Part shown: piece after piece, positions 48,855 through 57,453 of the stretch
Position numbering within the stretch: position 1 is the stretch's first letter
Layout of the letters: each line of letters opens with the position of its first letter
NCBI RefSeq assembly: GCF_000260135.1
Contig: NZ_JH651384.1
Span: 4,324,693 to 4,388,692 of the forward strand
Reading direction: 5' to 3'
DNA length: 64,000 nucleotides
From: Thiothrix nivea DSM 5205
Lineage (GTDB): Bacteria; Pseudomonadota; Gammaproteobacteria; Thiotrichales; Thiotrichaceae
The notes under the pieces: generated by a model
What the model saw: the letters and a program-made list of their open reading frames with translations, nothing else
Told to the model about the DNA's origin: nothing
Database searches by the model: none
Position numbers and translations under genes: made by a program

Positions 48855-51206
48855 ATGTCATATATTTCACAGCCCGGAGGTGTGGTTTTTTTGCTGGTTA
48901 TGCTGTTGTTGCCAATGATCAGTTTCGCCGAATCGCCAGGCAACGCCCTGATTCTGACTGATGAAACGGCAAGTGCCCAGGAGCCGCTGCATTTGCTGCA
49001 TCATGCCGAAGTCATGCAAGACCCCGGCAGGCAATTAACGCTTGGCGATGTGCTTGAGGCGGGAGACGCCTTCCAGCCGGTGAACGCGGTAAACGGTAAA
49101 CTGGATCTGCGCCTGACGCATTCGGCCTATTGGTTTCGGGTGGATATCGATAACCGCTCCGATCAGAAAGACTGGTATTTTACGATGTCGGGTTCTTTAT
49201 CCCGCAAAGTGGACGTTTATGTGGGAACCGGGCGCGCCGGGTCGTTCGTGTTACAGCATTTATTACCCCATTCACGCACGATCCAGTATGGCTTATCGCT
49301 ACCGGCGGATGGCTCTTACCGGTTGTATTTCCGGGTGGAAGACCGGCATACGCCATTGGTCATTGAGCCGCGTTTGCGTTCGTCCGGGCAAATGTTGCTT
49401 GAAGTTATGCTCATGTACCCGCTGTACAGTTTCGTCATTGGCGGGTTGCTGACATTGACGGTTTATAACCTGTTGTATTTCCTGCATTTGCGTGACCGGA
49501 GCTTTCTGGCTCTGTCGGTTTTTATTCTGGGGTTTGTGCTGGAAATGGGGAACCATTCCGGCGTCTGGTATTACTTTGGTTTTTTCCGGCAATACCTGGG
49601 CGGGGCAGGTTCCGCTTTCGGTCTGATGGCGTTGGCGGCGAGTATCAGCCTGGCCAGCAACTGGCTTGAGTTGAGTGAATACCTGCCGGGTTTTCACCGT
49701 TTTTTTCGGGTGGTTTTCCGGGTCAGCCTGTTGTTGATTCCATTGCAATGGCTGGTGGGGTACGGCGCAGTTTTTGCTGGAGGTGTGGCTTTACTGTTGG
49801 TGGGGCCGTTTATGGCGGTAGTAGTTATACGTTACCGCCAGGGATTCCGTTTTTCCTTCATGTTGCGGGCCGGGATTTTGCTGGTGTTGTTCGGTTTCAT
49901 TCCAACCCTGCTGCGTGGCGTCGGGTTGATTGGCGATGTGCCGATGCTGACGGACGGGATGTATTTCATCCTGCTGCTGGCCTTGGTGATGCTGTCGCTC
50001 ACTCAGGCGGAACAGGTGCGGATGAAAGGCGAACAAGCTGAACGCATTGCCGCGACCAACAAAGCCAAAGATGAATTCCTGACAACCATGAGCCATGAGT
50101 TGCGCACGCCCATGACCGCCGTGGTGAATGCCGGGAGCCTGTTGCAACAGACTCCGTTATCTGCATCCCAGAAGGAGTATGTGTCGCGTCTGAATACGTC
50201 GTCACGGCATATGTTGTCGCTGATCAACGAGATTCTGGATTTGGCGCGGCTGGATAGCCAGTTGCTGGAAATGGAAGATATTCCTTTCCGGCTGGAAAAA
50301 GTTGTGCAGCAGGTGAAGCAGTTGCTGGGGGAACAGGCCAGGGATAAAAAGCTGCTTTTAGTGCTGGATAACCGATTTCATCCGTTGAAAAAACAATTGC
50401 AGGGTGACCCGACCCGTTTGCAGCAAGTGCTGCTGAACCTGTTGGGCAACGCCATCAAATTTACTCCGCAGGGCGAGGTTAGCCTGACGGTCACGCCCCA
50501 GGAGGTAACGGCGGACAATGCCGGCTTGTTATTCGAAGTACGTGATACCGGCATCGGTATGTCGACGGAGCAACAGCTGAAACTGTTCAAGCCTTTTTCA
50601 CAACTGGATAGCAGCACAGCGCGCAAGTACGGCGGTTCCGGGCTGGGGCTGGTGATCAGTCAGAAACTGGTGCGGCGAATGGGTGGGGAGCTGGAAGTCA
50701 GCAGCCAGGAAGGGCAGGGCAGCCGCTTTTTCTTCAGGCTAACATTCCCGTTGCAGGCGCTTACCCCAGAGTCTGATAAAGAAATGGTATTGCAGGATCA
50801 CCCGGTTTCACTGGAAGGCTTCCGTGTCTTGCTGGTGGATGACGAGGAAATGAACCGCTTTTTTGGCGGTAAGCTGATTGCTTCTTTGGGTGTGGAGGTC
50901 GAGGTGGCTGGCAGTGGTGAGGCCACCTTGCAGTTGCTGGAGCGGCAACCGTTCGATCTGGTGTTCATGGATGTCAGCATGCCAGGCATGGATGGCTACG
51001 AAACCACCCGCCGTATTCGCGCCGATCCCCGTTTCGCTGATTTGCTGGTCATTGCGCTGACGGCTCATGCCGTTGTTGGCGAGCGTGAACGTTGTCTGGC
51101 GGCGGGGATGGATGATTACCTGACCAAGCCGTTTGAAGTCGAGGCACTGGAACGGGCTATTTACCGGTGGGGCAAGGAGTCGAAAGCAGTCGATAAGTTT
51201 GATTAA
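48855..51206 (+). CDS. Hybrid sensor kinase with 7TMR-DISM input
   Basis: About 783 residues. A signal-like segment is followed by a periplasmic 7TMR-DISMED2 domain (AYWFRVDIDNRSDQKDWYFT, YRLYFRVEDRHTPLVIEPRL), seven transmembrane helices (about residues 175-385), a kinase core with phospho-acceptor His414 (TMSHELRTPM) and ATP site (GNAIKFTPQGE, GGSGLGLVISQKL), and a receiver with Asp706 (VFMDVSMPGMDG). DISMED2 domains are thought to bind carbohydrates or related ligands. ATG 48855 or a GTG at 48843 may start it. An HPt protein and an OmpR-type regulator follow, completing a phosphorelay. Confidence 0.92.
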   Translation: MSYISQPGGVVFLLVMLLLPMISFAESPGNALILTDETASAQEPLHLLHHAEVMQDPGRQLTLGDVLEAGDAFQPVNAVNGKLDLRLTHSAYWFRVDIDNRSDQKDWYFTMSGSLSRKVDVYVGTGRAGSFVLQHLLPHSRTIQYGLSLPADGSYRLYFRVEDRHTPLVIEPRLRSSGQMLLEVMLMYPLYSFVIGGLLTLTVYNLLYFLHLRDRSFLALSVFILGFVLEMGNHSGVWYYFGFFRQYLGGAGSAFGLMALAASISLASNWLELSEYLPGFHRFFRVVFRVSLLLIPLQWLVGYGAVFAGGVALLLVGPFMAVVVIRYRQGFRFSFMLRAGILLVLFGFIPTLLRGVGLIGDVPMLTDGMYFILLLALVMLSLTQAEQVRMKGEQAERIAATNKAKDEFLTTMSHELRTPMTAVVNAGSLLQQTPLSASQKEYVSRLNTSSRHMLSLINEILDLARLDSQLLEMEDIPFRLEKVVQQVKQLLGEQARDKKLLLVLDNRFHPLKKQLQGDPTRLQQVLLNLLGNAIKFTPQGEVSLTVTPQEVTADNAGLLFEVRDTGIGMSTEQQLKLFKPFSQLDSSTARKYGGSGLGLVISQKLVRRMGGELEVSSQEGQGSRFFFRLTFPLQALTPESDKEMVLQDHPVSLEGFRVLLVDDEEMNRFFGGKLIASLGVEVEVAGSGEATLQLLERQPFDLVFMDVSMPGMDGYETTRRIRADPRFADLLVIALTAHAVVGERERCLAAGMDDYLTKPFEVEALERAIYRWGKESKAVDKFD

Positions 51207-51412
51207 TTAATCAAATCGTTTGAGGTCTGATGCTCGTCAATGGTAACCTTACGGCAAAATGAATGGTCAGGTTTTTCGTAGTCCTTCGTTATCAGAGGGA
51301 TAAGAATCTTTGTGCTCATGCCTGCTGGTAGTGTGCCTATACTATGAAATACGAAGCGTAAAATGGTTGTAAAATTTTGAACAATATTAATGAAGAAGAG
51401 AATGTTCAAGGC

Positions 51413-52120
51413 ATGGATGTGGCAGCAAATGTTTCCAGAAAGCGTCTTTTGATTGTCGAAGACAATGAAGTTTTGTGCAACTTCCTGCAGAAAAGTCTGC
51501 AACACGAAGGATATGAGGTTGAGACACTGTTCAGTGGGGAGCGTATTCCCAGACTTATGGAGCGCAACTGCATCCATATGGTGGTGCTGGATATCCTGTT
51601 GCCCGGCAAGGATGGCATTTATTGGCTCAAATGGTTGCAACAGTACTACCCGGGCGTTCCGGTGCTTATTATGTCGGTCAAGGATCAGCCTGATGAGCGG
51701 GTGCAGGGGTTGGAAGCCGGAGCCAAAGATTATCTGATCAAACCTTTTCATGAACGTGAGTTGCTGTTGCGGGTTGGGCGTTTGCTGAAAACAAAAACTG
51801 CGGACGTAAAACAGGTGCTGCAAATCGGTGATACGGTGATTGACACGTCCGAAAGGCATGTGAGCAAGCATGGCCGGAAACAGGCTGTTCTGACAGGGCT
51901 GGAATGCAAGCTTCTGCAACTGTTTTACATCAATGCCGGTATTCCGCTTAGCCGTGACGAGCTCATGCGGCAGACGTTGGGTATCAATTATGCGCCGCCC
52001 AACCGCACTATCGACACGCATATCAACCGGCTCAGGAAAAAAATCGAGGATATTCCCTCCAGACCCTCTTATATCCGTACCGTGCGTGGTAAAGGCTACT
52101 GCCTGTATCTGTCTGACTGA
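51413..52120 (+). CDS. OmpR-family response regulator
   Basis: About 235 residues with a receiver (acidic pair in LLIVEDNEVL, Asp60 in VVLDILLPGKDG, Lys in DYLIKPF) and a winged-helix DNA-binding domain (TGLECKLLQLFYINAGIPLS, TIDTHINRLRKKIE, YIRTVRGKGYCLYL). It is the likely output of the adjacent kinase and HPt protein. OmpR-type regulators bind tandem half-sites, as in the 10-bp-spaced promoter motif found here. The frame is open from 51377; I prefer ATG 51413. It is a close paralogue of the regulator at 56731 (both share YWLKWL). Confidence 0.9.
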   Translation: MDVAANVSRKRLLIVEDNEVLCNFLQKSLQHEGYEVETLFSGERIPRLMERNCIHMVVLDILLPGKDGIYWLKWLQQYYPGVPVLIMSVKDQPDERVQGLEAGAKDYLIKPFHERELLLRVGRLLKTKTADVKQVLQIGDTVIDTSERHVSKHGRKQAVLTGLECKLLQLFYINAGIPLSRDELMRQTLGINYAPPNRTIDTHINRLRKKIEDIPSRPSYIRTVRGKGYCLYLSD

Positions 52121-52142
52121 AAACTTTAGACTGGATAAGAAA

Positions 52143-52478
52143 ATGTCTCAGATTACAGCTTCGCTGGACACGCTGGTTGCTCGTTTCGGTGTCGAAGAAA
52201 CCATCCAGCTACTCGAATATTCGCAGCCTTTTGTGCGTCAGTGGGAACAGCAATTGCGCGATGCCCTGTTATCCGGCGATTGGGAAAGTGCCGCGCATTG
52301 TGCCCACAAGGCCATCAGTTCCGTGCGTTTGTATGGTTCCCCCCGGTTGGAAGCCCTGTTATATCAGGTCAGGGATGGCGACAATATCACAGTAATCCAG
52401 CATGATCTGTTCGAGGAGTTTACTACCGTAAATAATATGATTGCTGCCTGGGTAGCGGAACATAAGGATGCCGCTTAA
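52143..52478 (+). CDS. HPt phosphotransfer protein
   Basis: A 111-residue protein that fits a histidine phosphotransfer domain: a four-helix bundle with the acceptor His55 in AHKAISSVRLYGSPRLEALL, matching the H-K-X-X-S-X(n)-G pattern. It lies 22 bp after the regulator gene. The hybrid kinase ends in a receiver, and such kinases need an HPt protein to reach the final regulator, so kinase receiver to His55 to regulator is the expected route. Confidence 0.82.
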   Translation: MSQITASLDTLVARFGVEETIQLLEYSQPFVRQWEQQLRDALLSGDWESAAHCAHKAISSVRLYGSPRLEALLYQVRDGDNITVIQHDLFEEFTTVNNMIAAWVAEHKDAA

Positions 52479-52521
52479 CAATTCTTAACAATTCATTCTT
52501 TTGTTAAGTTGTATGATAATA
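52476..52521. promoter_or_regulatory. Variant of the regulon motif upstream of the YtxH-like gene
   Basis: The decamer TTAACAATTC occurs twice in exact tandem (52476-52485, 52486-52495). Read on the minus strand this gives TGTTAAGAAT and TGTTAAGCGG, close to the regulon half-sites but inverted relative to the gene at 52547. A -10-like TATGAT starts at 52513, 17 bp after the repeat. The third half-site is not conserved. Confidence 0.5.
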
Positions 52522-52546
52522 GTGTTTTTTACAAAGGAGTAACGAG

Positions 52547-52801
52547 ATGTTCCCATTAAATTTTGTTGTAGGCGCTGCGGTTGGCGCAGCCACCACTTAT
52601 GTTTATAAAGACGAGCCTGCCAAGCAGTGGCTGAGTGAAACCGGCAACAAACTGAAAGAAGGCGCAAACTCTTTCATGGCTTCTTTCAAGAAGAAGTCTG
52701 AGGATACAACTGAGGTAGCCGGTAAGGTTGTCGAGTCCACTGCTGAAGAAGTTATCGAAAAGGCTGAAGACGTTAAAGAAGCAGTTGCCGCCAAGGCATA
52801 A
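52547..52801 (+). CDS. YtxH-like small membrane-anchored protein
   Basis: An 84-residue protein with a short glycine/alanine-rich hydrophobic start (NFVVGAAVGAATTYVY) followed by an amphipathic, lysine- and glutamate-rich tail (KVVESTAEEVIEKAEDVKEA). This is the YtxH/GvpP-like layout. The strong AAAGGAG before the ATG suggests high expression. It lies directly after the phosphorelay operon and beside the TAXI-DUF697 gene. Its function is unknown; such proteins often line membranes or compartments. Confidence 0.8.
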   Translation: MFPLNFVVGAAVGAATTYVYKDEPAKQWLSETGNKLKEGANSFMASFKKKSEDTTEVAGKVVESTAEEVIEKAEDVKEAVAAKA

Positions 52802-52845
52802 CGGCCTCATTGCTGCCGGGGCAGTCAGGTTGGCTGCTCCAGCAG

Positions 52846-55170
52846 TTATTCTTCGTTGCTTCTCAAACCTTCCCTGAAAGCAACCCGAAAATTCTCTCGT
52901 TGTTGCTTGCTGTCGAGATCTTCCAGCGTTCCCCCTTTTTCAAAATGCTTGATGAACACTTTGCCGGTGGCGTAGATGACTGCGCCGGAAAGTGCGGCGA
53001 CACTTGCCCCGCCACCTAGCGTACCGATGCCCGGAATGGCTTTGCTCAGGCTGCTTAGTCCCATGACCGTGGTGGCGGGTATGGAGCCGCCCAACATCGA
53101 AAGCAGGATCGATTTGCCCCGTTTGCGGTTGAAATCGACACCGTAGTGTTCACTGAGCTTGTGTAGCAGGTTAAGTTGCGTACTGGTCAGGGCGGCGACA
53201 TCCAGTATCGGGACAGGAACGGCGCTGAGCGTCATGCCGGTGGCAACATGTTTGTATACCAGCTTGTTGGCCTGTTTGTGTCGCGTGGCGATTGCCGCCA
53301 GCCTTTCTGCTTCCTGGGCGCGTAATGCAGCTTCCTGTTCGGCTTTGACGCGTTGCTCCTCTGCTTCTTTTTCAACAGCGGATTGTGTTGACAAGGGTAA
53401 GTTCCAGTTTTTTGGTAGCTGAATTTTCGCCGCCATGTTCTTGAAGAGATGGCCAATCTTTTTGTCTGAAGCATTGTTGGTGTGACCGCTGCTGTTTTCC
53501 GTTTTGTTTGGGGATGTTTTCAAAGCGGACAGGCTGAGATTGTGCGGCAGATGCAACCTGGACGCCATGTCCCTGATGGTTTTGGTGGCCGCCCAGGTTT
53601 TGCCGCCTGTTTCCGGGGAGTCTGCTGTTTCCCCGGTTGTGTCAGGTCTGGCTTCTGTATTATCGGGAGCAGGTTCGTCATTGCTTGCCGTTTCTTCGGC
53701 CTGAGGGGTATCGGCATCACTTGTTGCTACCGTTTCCTCGGTTTGATTTTCCGTTACGGTACCGGCATCGCTTGCTGCCGCTGTTGTTTTTTCTTGTGGT
53801 TCGTTTTCTGCTACGGAGTCGATGGTTTGTTCTGTGGCCGGTGTGTCGGTCGCGGGTTCAGGGTCTTGCAGGTTCGTTTTCCTTTCCTGCAAGCGGTTAA
53901 GGATATGATCAGTATGTAGGCGCAGCGAGTAGAATTCCGACATGTGCGAAAGTGGCACTGAAACTTCCTGCGCCAGTTCGTTGTGTAGTTTGTGCATGTT
54001 GCCGATCGCTTGCTGTGTTTGCGGCAAGTCGTAATTTTCAAGCTCACGATCCACCTGATTGATATCCTTGTACCAGCGGTAGGTGCGTGAGCGGATGCGC
54101 CACTTGTAAAGAGGCATCACGCCTTTGGCCAGCGGCAGCAGCAGCGTCAGCAGGGGGATCAGCATGATCTTAAGCTGATCGAGGCGTGCAGCGACGGAAA
54201 ATGGCAGGTATTTCTCCAGAAAAGAGGGGCCGTTTTTCAGGTACTGCTCGGCATCAGGGTGGATGGGGATTTCCAAGTGGTCGCGGGACGGGAATTGCCA
54301 GGCTTTTTCCAGCAGCCCTGCCTTGTGATGGATGCGCAAGGCTTCGCGGGTAAGTAGGCGCACATTATCCGAATGCACCTCGGGGCCGACTACCAGTGCT
54401 GCGGTGGTGGCCAGCAGGGTTTTTTCCTTATCGGGCACATTGGCTTGCAGGTTGAGTGCGCCTTCCCCCAGGTTCAAGGCGTCCAGGAAGCGGTAGTGAC
54501 GGGTGTAGGCGTCAGCATGGCGCTGGAAATTCATGATCTTGATGGCGGGGTTTTCCGTCAGTCTGGTAATCCCCTCGGACTTGGGGGAGGAAACGAAAAA
54601 GGCTGCGTCGATTTCGCCCGCTTCCAGTTTGCTGATGGCGTCTTCACTGCTGATGCCGGATAGTTCGGTATTGTCACGTTTAATGCCATTGTCACATAGC
54701 AGGCGCATGGCCAGGGCGCGGGTGCCGCTGCCTTCCGGGCCGACCGCCAGCCGCTTGCCTTGCAGTTCCTGAAGGTTGCAGGCGGTTTTGCCGTTGGCGT
54801 CCTTGTGCATGAATACCCACAAGGGTTCGTAAAACAGGCTGGCGACGGAATGCAGCCCTTCTTCTGCCGGGATCTTGTGGCCGCCGACACCACCTTGGAT
54901 GAAAGCGGCATCCACTTTGCCGTCACGCAGCAATTGCAGGGCCTCGACCGATCCGGCCGTGGTCTGGATTTCCAGGTTGACACCTTCTTTTTTCAGCGCT
55001 TGCTGATATTCCTGCGCGTACTGGTAATAGGCATCGCCTTCGCTGCCGGTGGCGATGCGCAGGTTATCGGAAGCCGCTGGAGGGACAAACTGCCAGGCAA
55101 TGTAAAAACCGGCGACAAGAATGAGGGTCAGGGGTAACCAGATTTTGCAGAATTCGCATTTTAGTTTCAT
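52846..55170 (-). CDS. TAXI-type binding protein fused to a DUF697-like domain (B)
   Basis: 774 residues. An N-terminal membrane anchor (WLPLTLILVAGFYIAWQFV) is followed by a TAXI/NMT1-type periplasmic substrate-binding domain (about 35-340: LRIATGSEGDAYYQYAQEY, DAAFIQGGVGGHKIPAEEGL, GPEGSGTRALAMRLL). A second membrane segment (LIPLLTLLLPLAKGVMPLYK) follows, then a helical and an acidic Thr/Glu-rich linker (about 450-560), a coiled coil, and a C-terminal DUF697-like domain ending KVFIKHFEKGGTLEDLD. The fusion puts a ligand sensor outside and the DUF697-like domain inside. I use ATG 55170, since an earlier in-frame ATG at 55251 lies within the promoter motif. No TRAP permease gene accompanies it. 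Confidence 0.82.
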   Translation of the reverse strand: MKLKCEFCKIWLPLTLILVAGFYIAWQFVPPAASDNLRIATGSEGDAYYQYAQEYQQALKKEGVNLEIQTTAGSVEALQLLRDGKVDAAFIQGGVGGHKIPAEEGLHSVASLFYEPLWVFMHKDANGKTACNLQELQGKRLAVGPEGSGTRALAMRLLCDNGIKRDNTELSGISSEDAISKLEAGEIDAAFFVSSPKSEGITRLTENPAIKIMNFQRHADAYTRHYRFLDALNLGEGALNLQANVPDKEKTLLATTAALVVGPEVHSDNVRLLTREALRIHHKAGLLEKAWQFPSRDHLEIPIHPDAEQYLKNGPSFLEKYLPFSVAARLDQLKIMLIPLLTLLLPLAKGVMPLYKWRIRSRTYRWYKDINQVDRELENYDLPQTQQAIGNMHKLHNELAQEVSVPLSHMSEFYSLRLHTDHILNRLQERKTNLQDPEPATDTPATEQTIDSVAENEPQEKTTAAASDAGTVTENQTEETVATSDADTPQAEETASNDEPAPDNTEARPDTTGETADSPETGGKTWAATKTIRDMASRLHLPHNLSLSALKTSPNKTENSSGHTNNASDKKIGHLFKNMAAKIQLPKNWNLPLSTQSAVEKEAEEQRVKAEQEAALRAQEAERLAAIATRHKQANKLVYKHVATGMTLSAVPVPILDVAALTSTQLNLLHKLSEHYGVDFNRKRGKSILLSMLGGSIPATTVMGLSSLSKAIPGIGTLGGGASVAALSGAVIYATGKVFIKHFEKGGTLEDLDSKQQRENFRVAFREGLRSNEE

Positions 55171-55233
55171 TTTGGCACTTCGGGGCTGTGAACCGGGCTG
55201 CCCCGTAATGTAGCACTTCCTGTACACAGGAAA

Positions 55234-55286
55234 TGTTAAGAAATGTTGCAACAGCTTCCCTGGTGGCCACAGCGGTGAAATAATGG
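55234..55286 (+). promoter_or_regulatory. Regulon promoter, site 2
   Basis: Half-sites TGTTAAGAAA (55234), TGTTGCAACA (55244) and GCTTCC (55254), then a -10-like TAATGG at 55281, 47 bp from the motif start. The downstream gene starts at 55330. The site also lies 64 bp upstream of the divergent TAXI-DUF697 gene, which has no separate copy of the motif. Confidence 0.7.
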
Positions 55287-55329
55287 TTGGCTAATTTGTT
55301 TAGTTGCAGGATTGCAAGAGGTATTCGGT

Positions 55330-56082
55330 ATGGTTCAGATTGGTGTGATACTGGTGGTTGGCGGAGCCGTCGGTGCGCTCTGGCGGCACTATTACAAGAA
55401 CCATGTTATGGAGCCACTGCCCGGTTTGCCCGCACCTGAGGTGGAGAAACCTTCCCGTCTGCCTTCAAGGCAGACCGTCGAGGTATTTGATGACGTAGGT
55501 GAGCTGAGCCATTACCAGAAAGTTGCCTGGTATGCCTTGGCGCTGTCAGCCGCCGGTTCCTGGTTTTACCCTCCTGCAAGAATACTGAGCCTGCCACTGC
55601 TGGGGTATAACACCTACCATTTTGTCCGCACCGTGCGCAATTCCGACAAAATGGATCAGAAGTCGCCGACTACCCTGTTCGAAGGTATCGGCGTGGCCGG
55701 TTCCCTGTTGACCGGCAGTACGGTGACGGCTTCGCTGCTGTTCGTGTTCTCCTTTGGCACCCGCAAACTGTTGTTACATGCAGGCAATATCACCAATAAT
55801 ATCGGTTTTTCCAAGCCCTTCAACCCGCGTTATGCCCGGGTCTGGGTGCTGCGTGACGGGGCGGAAATCGAGTCTTCGGTGGCGGATTTGCAGGAAGGCG
55901 ATGTGCTGGTGTTGCATGCAGGCGATACAGTGGCGTTGGAAGGCAAAGTGCTGGCAGGTAACGGCAGCGTGCGCCAGTTCAGTCTGCGCAAGCAAATGAA
56001 GGTTGTGCCCAAGCAGGAGGGTGATCGGGTATATCCGTTTACCCAACTGGAGTCGGGCAGCCTGCACGTCAGGCCGGTCTGA
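55330..56082 (+). CDS. P-type-ATPase-like membrane protein lacking catalytic domains
   Basis: A 250-residue protein with about four hydrophobic segments and a C-terminal part that resembles the start of the actuator domain of P1B-type metal ATPases: VRDGAEIESSVADLQEGDVL, then HAGDTVALEGKVLAGNGSVR. Where such ATPases have the TGES loop it reads SLRKQMKVV. The phosphorylation (DKTGT) and nucleotide domains are wholly absent. No frameshift is seen, so this is a natural short form, probably a scaffold or regulator. Start at 55330 after AAGAGG; promoter site 2 precedes it. Confidence 0.7.
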   Translation: MVQIGVILVVGGAVGALWRHYYKNHVMEPLPGLPAPEVEKPSRLPSRQTVEVFDDVGELSHYQKVAWYALALSAAGSWFYPPARILSLPLLGYNTYHFVRTVRNSDKMDQKSPTTLFEGIGVAGSLLTGSTVTASLLFVFSFGTRKLLLHAGNITNNIGFSKPFNPRYARVWVLRDGAEIESSVADLQEGDVLVLHAGDTVALEGKVLAGNGSVRQFSLRKQMKVVPKQEGDRVYPFTQLESGSLHVRPV

Positions 56083-56083
56083 A

Positions 56084-56557
56084 TCAGTTACGCTGCGCTT
56101 TTTCTTTCTTGGCAATCTCCTTGCCTTTTTCCAGTTCGGTTTCAAACTGTTGCCGTGCCTGTTGCGGGTCGAAGTCTTCCAGCGTGCCGCCGTTTTCGAA
56201 ATGCTGTTGGAAAACTTTGCCGACCGCATAGGTAGCGGCGCTGCCTAGCACTGCCATACTGGCCCCACCCAATACGCTGCCTACACCCGGAATCAGTTTG
56301 AGCATGCTGCCGACCATGGGGCGAGCCGCGCTGGCGGTCAGGCCACTGGTCATGGTTGTCAGGGCGATTTTGGCTATGTTTTTCTTGAACGGCACTTTAT
56401 AAAGACGTGAAAGGCGAAACAGCATATAGCGTTGTACCCCGATGAGGCTAAGGGTATCTACCAGCGGAACAGGAATGAATCCGGTCAGACTGGAACCGAA
56501 CGCATAGTCCCGGATCAGGCGGTCAGCTTGCTGTGAACGTTTTTCCGGGTCATTCAT
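56084..56557 (-). CDS. DUF697-like membrane protein (C)
   Basis: A 157-residue protein consisting of little more than the DUF697-like domain: helices GSSLTGFIPVPLVDTLSLIG and LIPGVGSVLGGASMAVLGSA, then KVFQQHFENGGTLEDFDPQQ. The last motif is nearly the same as in proteins A and B. It ends 1 bp from the P-type-ATPase-like gene, tail to tail, and faces it. The lysine-rich tail (EIAKKEKAQRN) may bind the membrane surface or nucleic acid. Function unknown. Confidence 0.8.
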   Translation of the reverse strand: MNDPEKRSQQADRLIRDYAFGSSLTGFIPVPLVDTLSLIGVQRYMLFRLSRLYKVPFKKNIAKIALTTMTSGLTASAARPMVGSMLKLIPGVGSVLGGASMAVLGSAATYAVGKVFQQHFENGGTLEDFDPQQARQQFETELEKGKEIAKKEKAQRN

Positions 56558-56730
56558 GAGGTTATTGTGTATTCAGGTTGGCTAAAAAATGTATTTGTTG
56601 AATAGTGCAAGAGTTTTAATAAAAACCGAACAACTTACAAGCTATCATACTAAGTCTGGTTGAGTTTGCCGCGAATTTTTATTCGCCATCTAAAAGCAGG
56701 AAGCTATCAATGATGTATAGATTAAACGCA

Positions 56731-57435
56731 ATGGGTAGCGTAATTCAAAAAAAACTGTTGGTTATTGAGAGTAATAAGGGTTTGCTCAATGATTTGCAGA
56801 GGTGCTTGGGGCAGAATGGCTTCCATGTCGATAGTTATGTTCAAGGCGAGGTTTTGCCGGCTTTGCTCGAGAGGCAGCAAAGCCGGTTTGATCTGGTCGT
56901 GCTTGACGCCGGGTTACCCGGTGAAAACGGCTTTTACTGGCTCAAATGGCTTCGGCAATATCACATTCATTTGCCGGTAATTATCACTTCAGAATGCTTT
57001 TGTGAGAAAAAGCGTTTGTCAGCTTTGGAGCATGGTGCCTGGGATTACGTGCTTAAACCGTTCCGTGAACGGGAGTTGTCTATCAGGATCGAGAATATTC
57101 TCGGCAAGCAGGTACATGATGTGAATAGCAGTCATCATCTTCGCATTGGTGACGTGAGTGTGGATGTGGAAAAACACTATGCCATGCGTGGCGGGCGGAA
57201 AATTTCGTTGACACAACTGGAACTCAAAATCATCAAGCTGCTTTATCTGAATGTGGGCAAGCCCTTGTCGCGTAGTGAAATCATGGCGCAAATACACGGT
57301 ATCCGGTTTAATCCCATGGATCGCAGTATTGATATCCATATCAACAAGCTGCGTAAGAAGATTGAGGTAAATCCGTCGAAGCCCGTTTACATCTGTACCG
57401 TGCGTGGAAAAGGCTACAGCCTGCAACTGCCTTAA
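56731..57435 (+). CDS. Second OmpR-family response regulator (orphan)
   Basis: About 234 residues, paralogous to the regulator at 51413. The receiver keeps Asp59 (VVLDAGLPGENG) and the Lys (DYVLKPF), but the acidic pocket reads LLVIESNKG, with Ser where Asp is usual, so metal binding and phosphorylation may be weakened. The DNA-binding domain is intact (TQLELKIIKLLYLNVGKPLS, SIDIHINKLRKKIE). No kinase is adjacent. The start may be ATG 56710, 56713 or 56731. It could share the phosphorelay or act without phosphorylation. Confidence 0.85.
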   Translation: MGSVIQKKLLVIESNKGLLNDLQRCLGQNGFHVDSYVQGEVLPALLERQQSRFDLVVLDAGLPGENGFYWLKWLRQYHIHLPVIITSECFCEKKRLSALEHGAWDYVLKPFRERELSIRIENILGKQVHDVNSSHHLRIGDVSVDVEKHYAMRGGRKISLTQLELKIIKLLYLNVGKPLSRSEIMAQIHGIRFNPMDRSIDIHINKLRKKIEVNPSKPVYICTVRGKGYSLQLP

Positions 57436-57453
57436 AATGAAAAGGAACCTACA

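Noticed and set aside
52846-55251. Start of the TAXI-DUF697 gene at 55251
   Set aside because: The ATG overlaps promoter site 2, and the membrane anchor expected at the N terminus begins right after ATG 55170.
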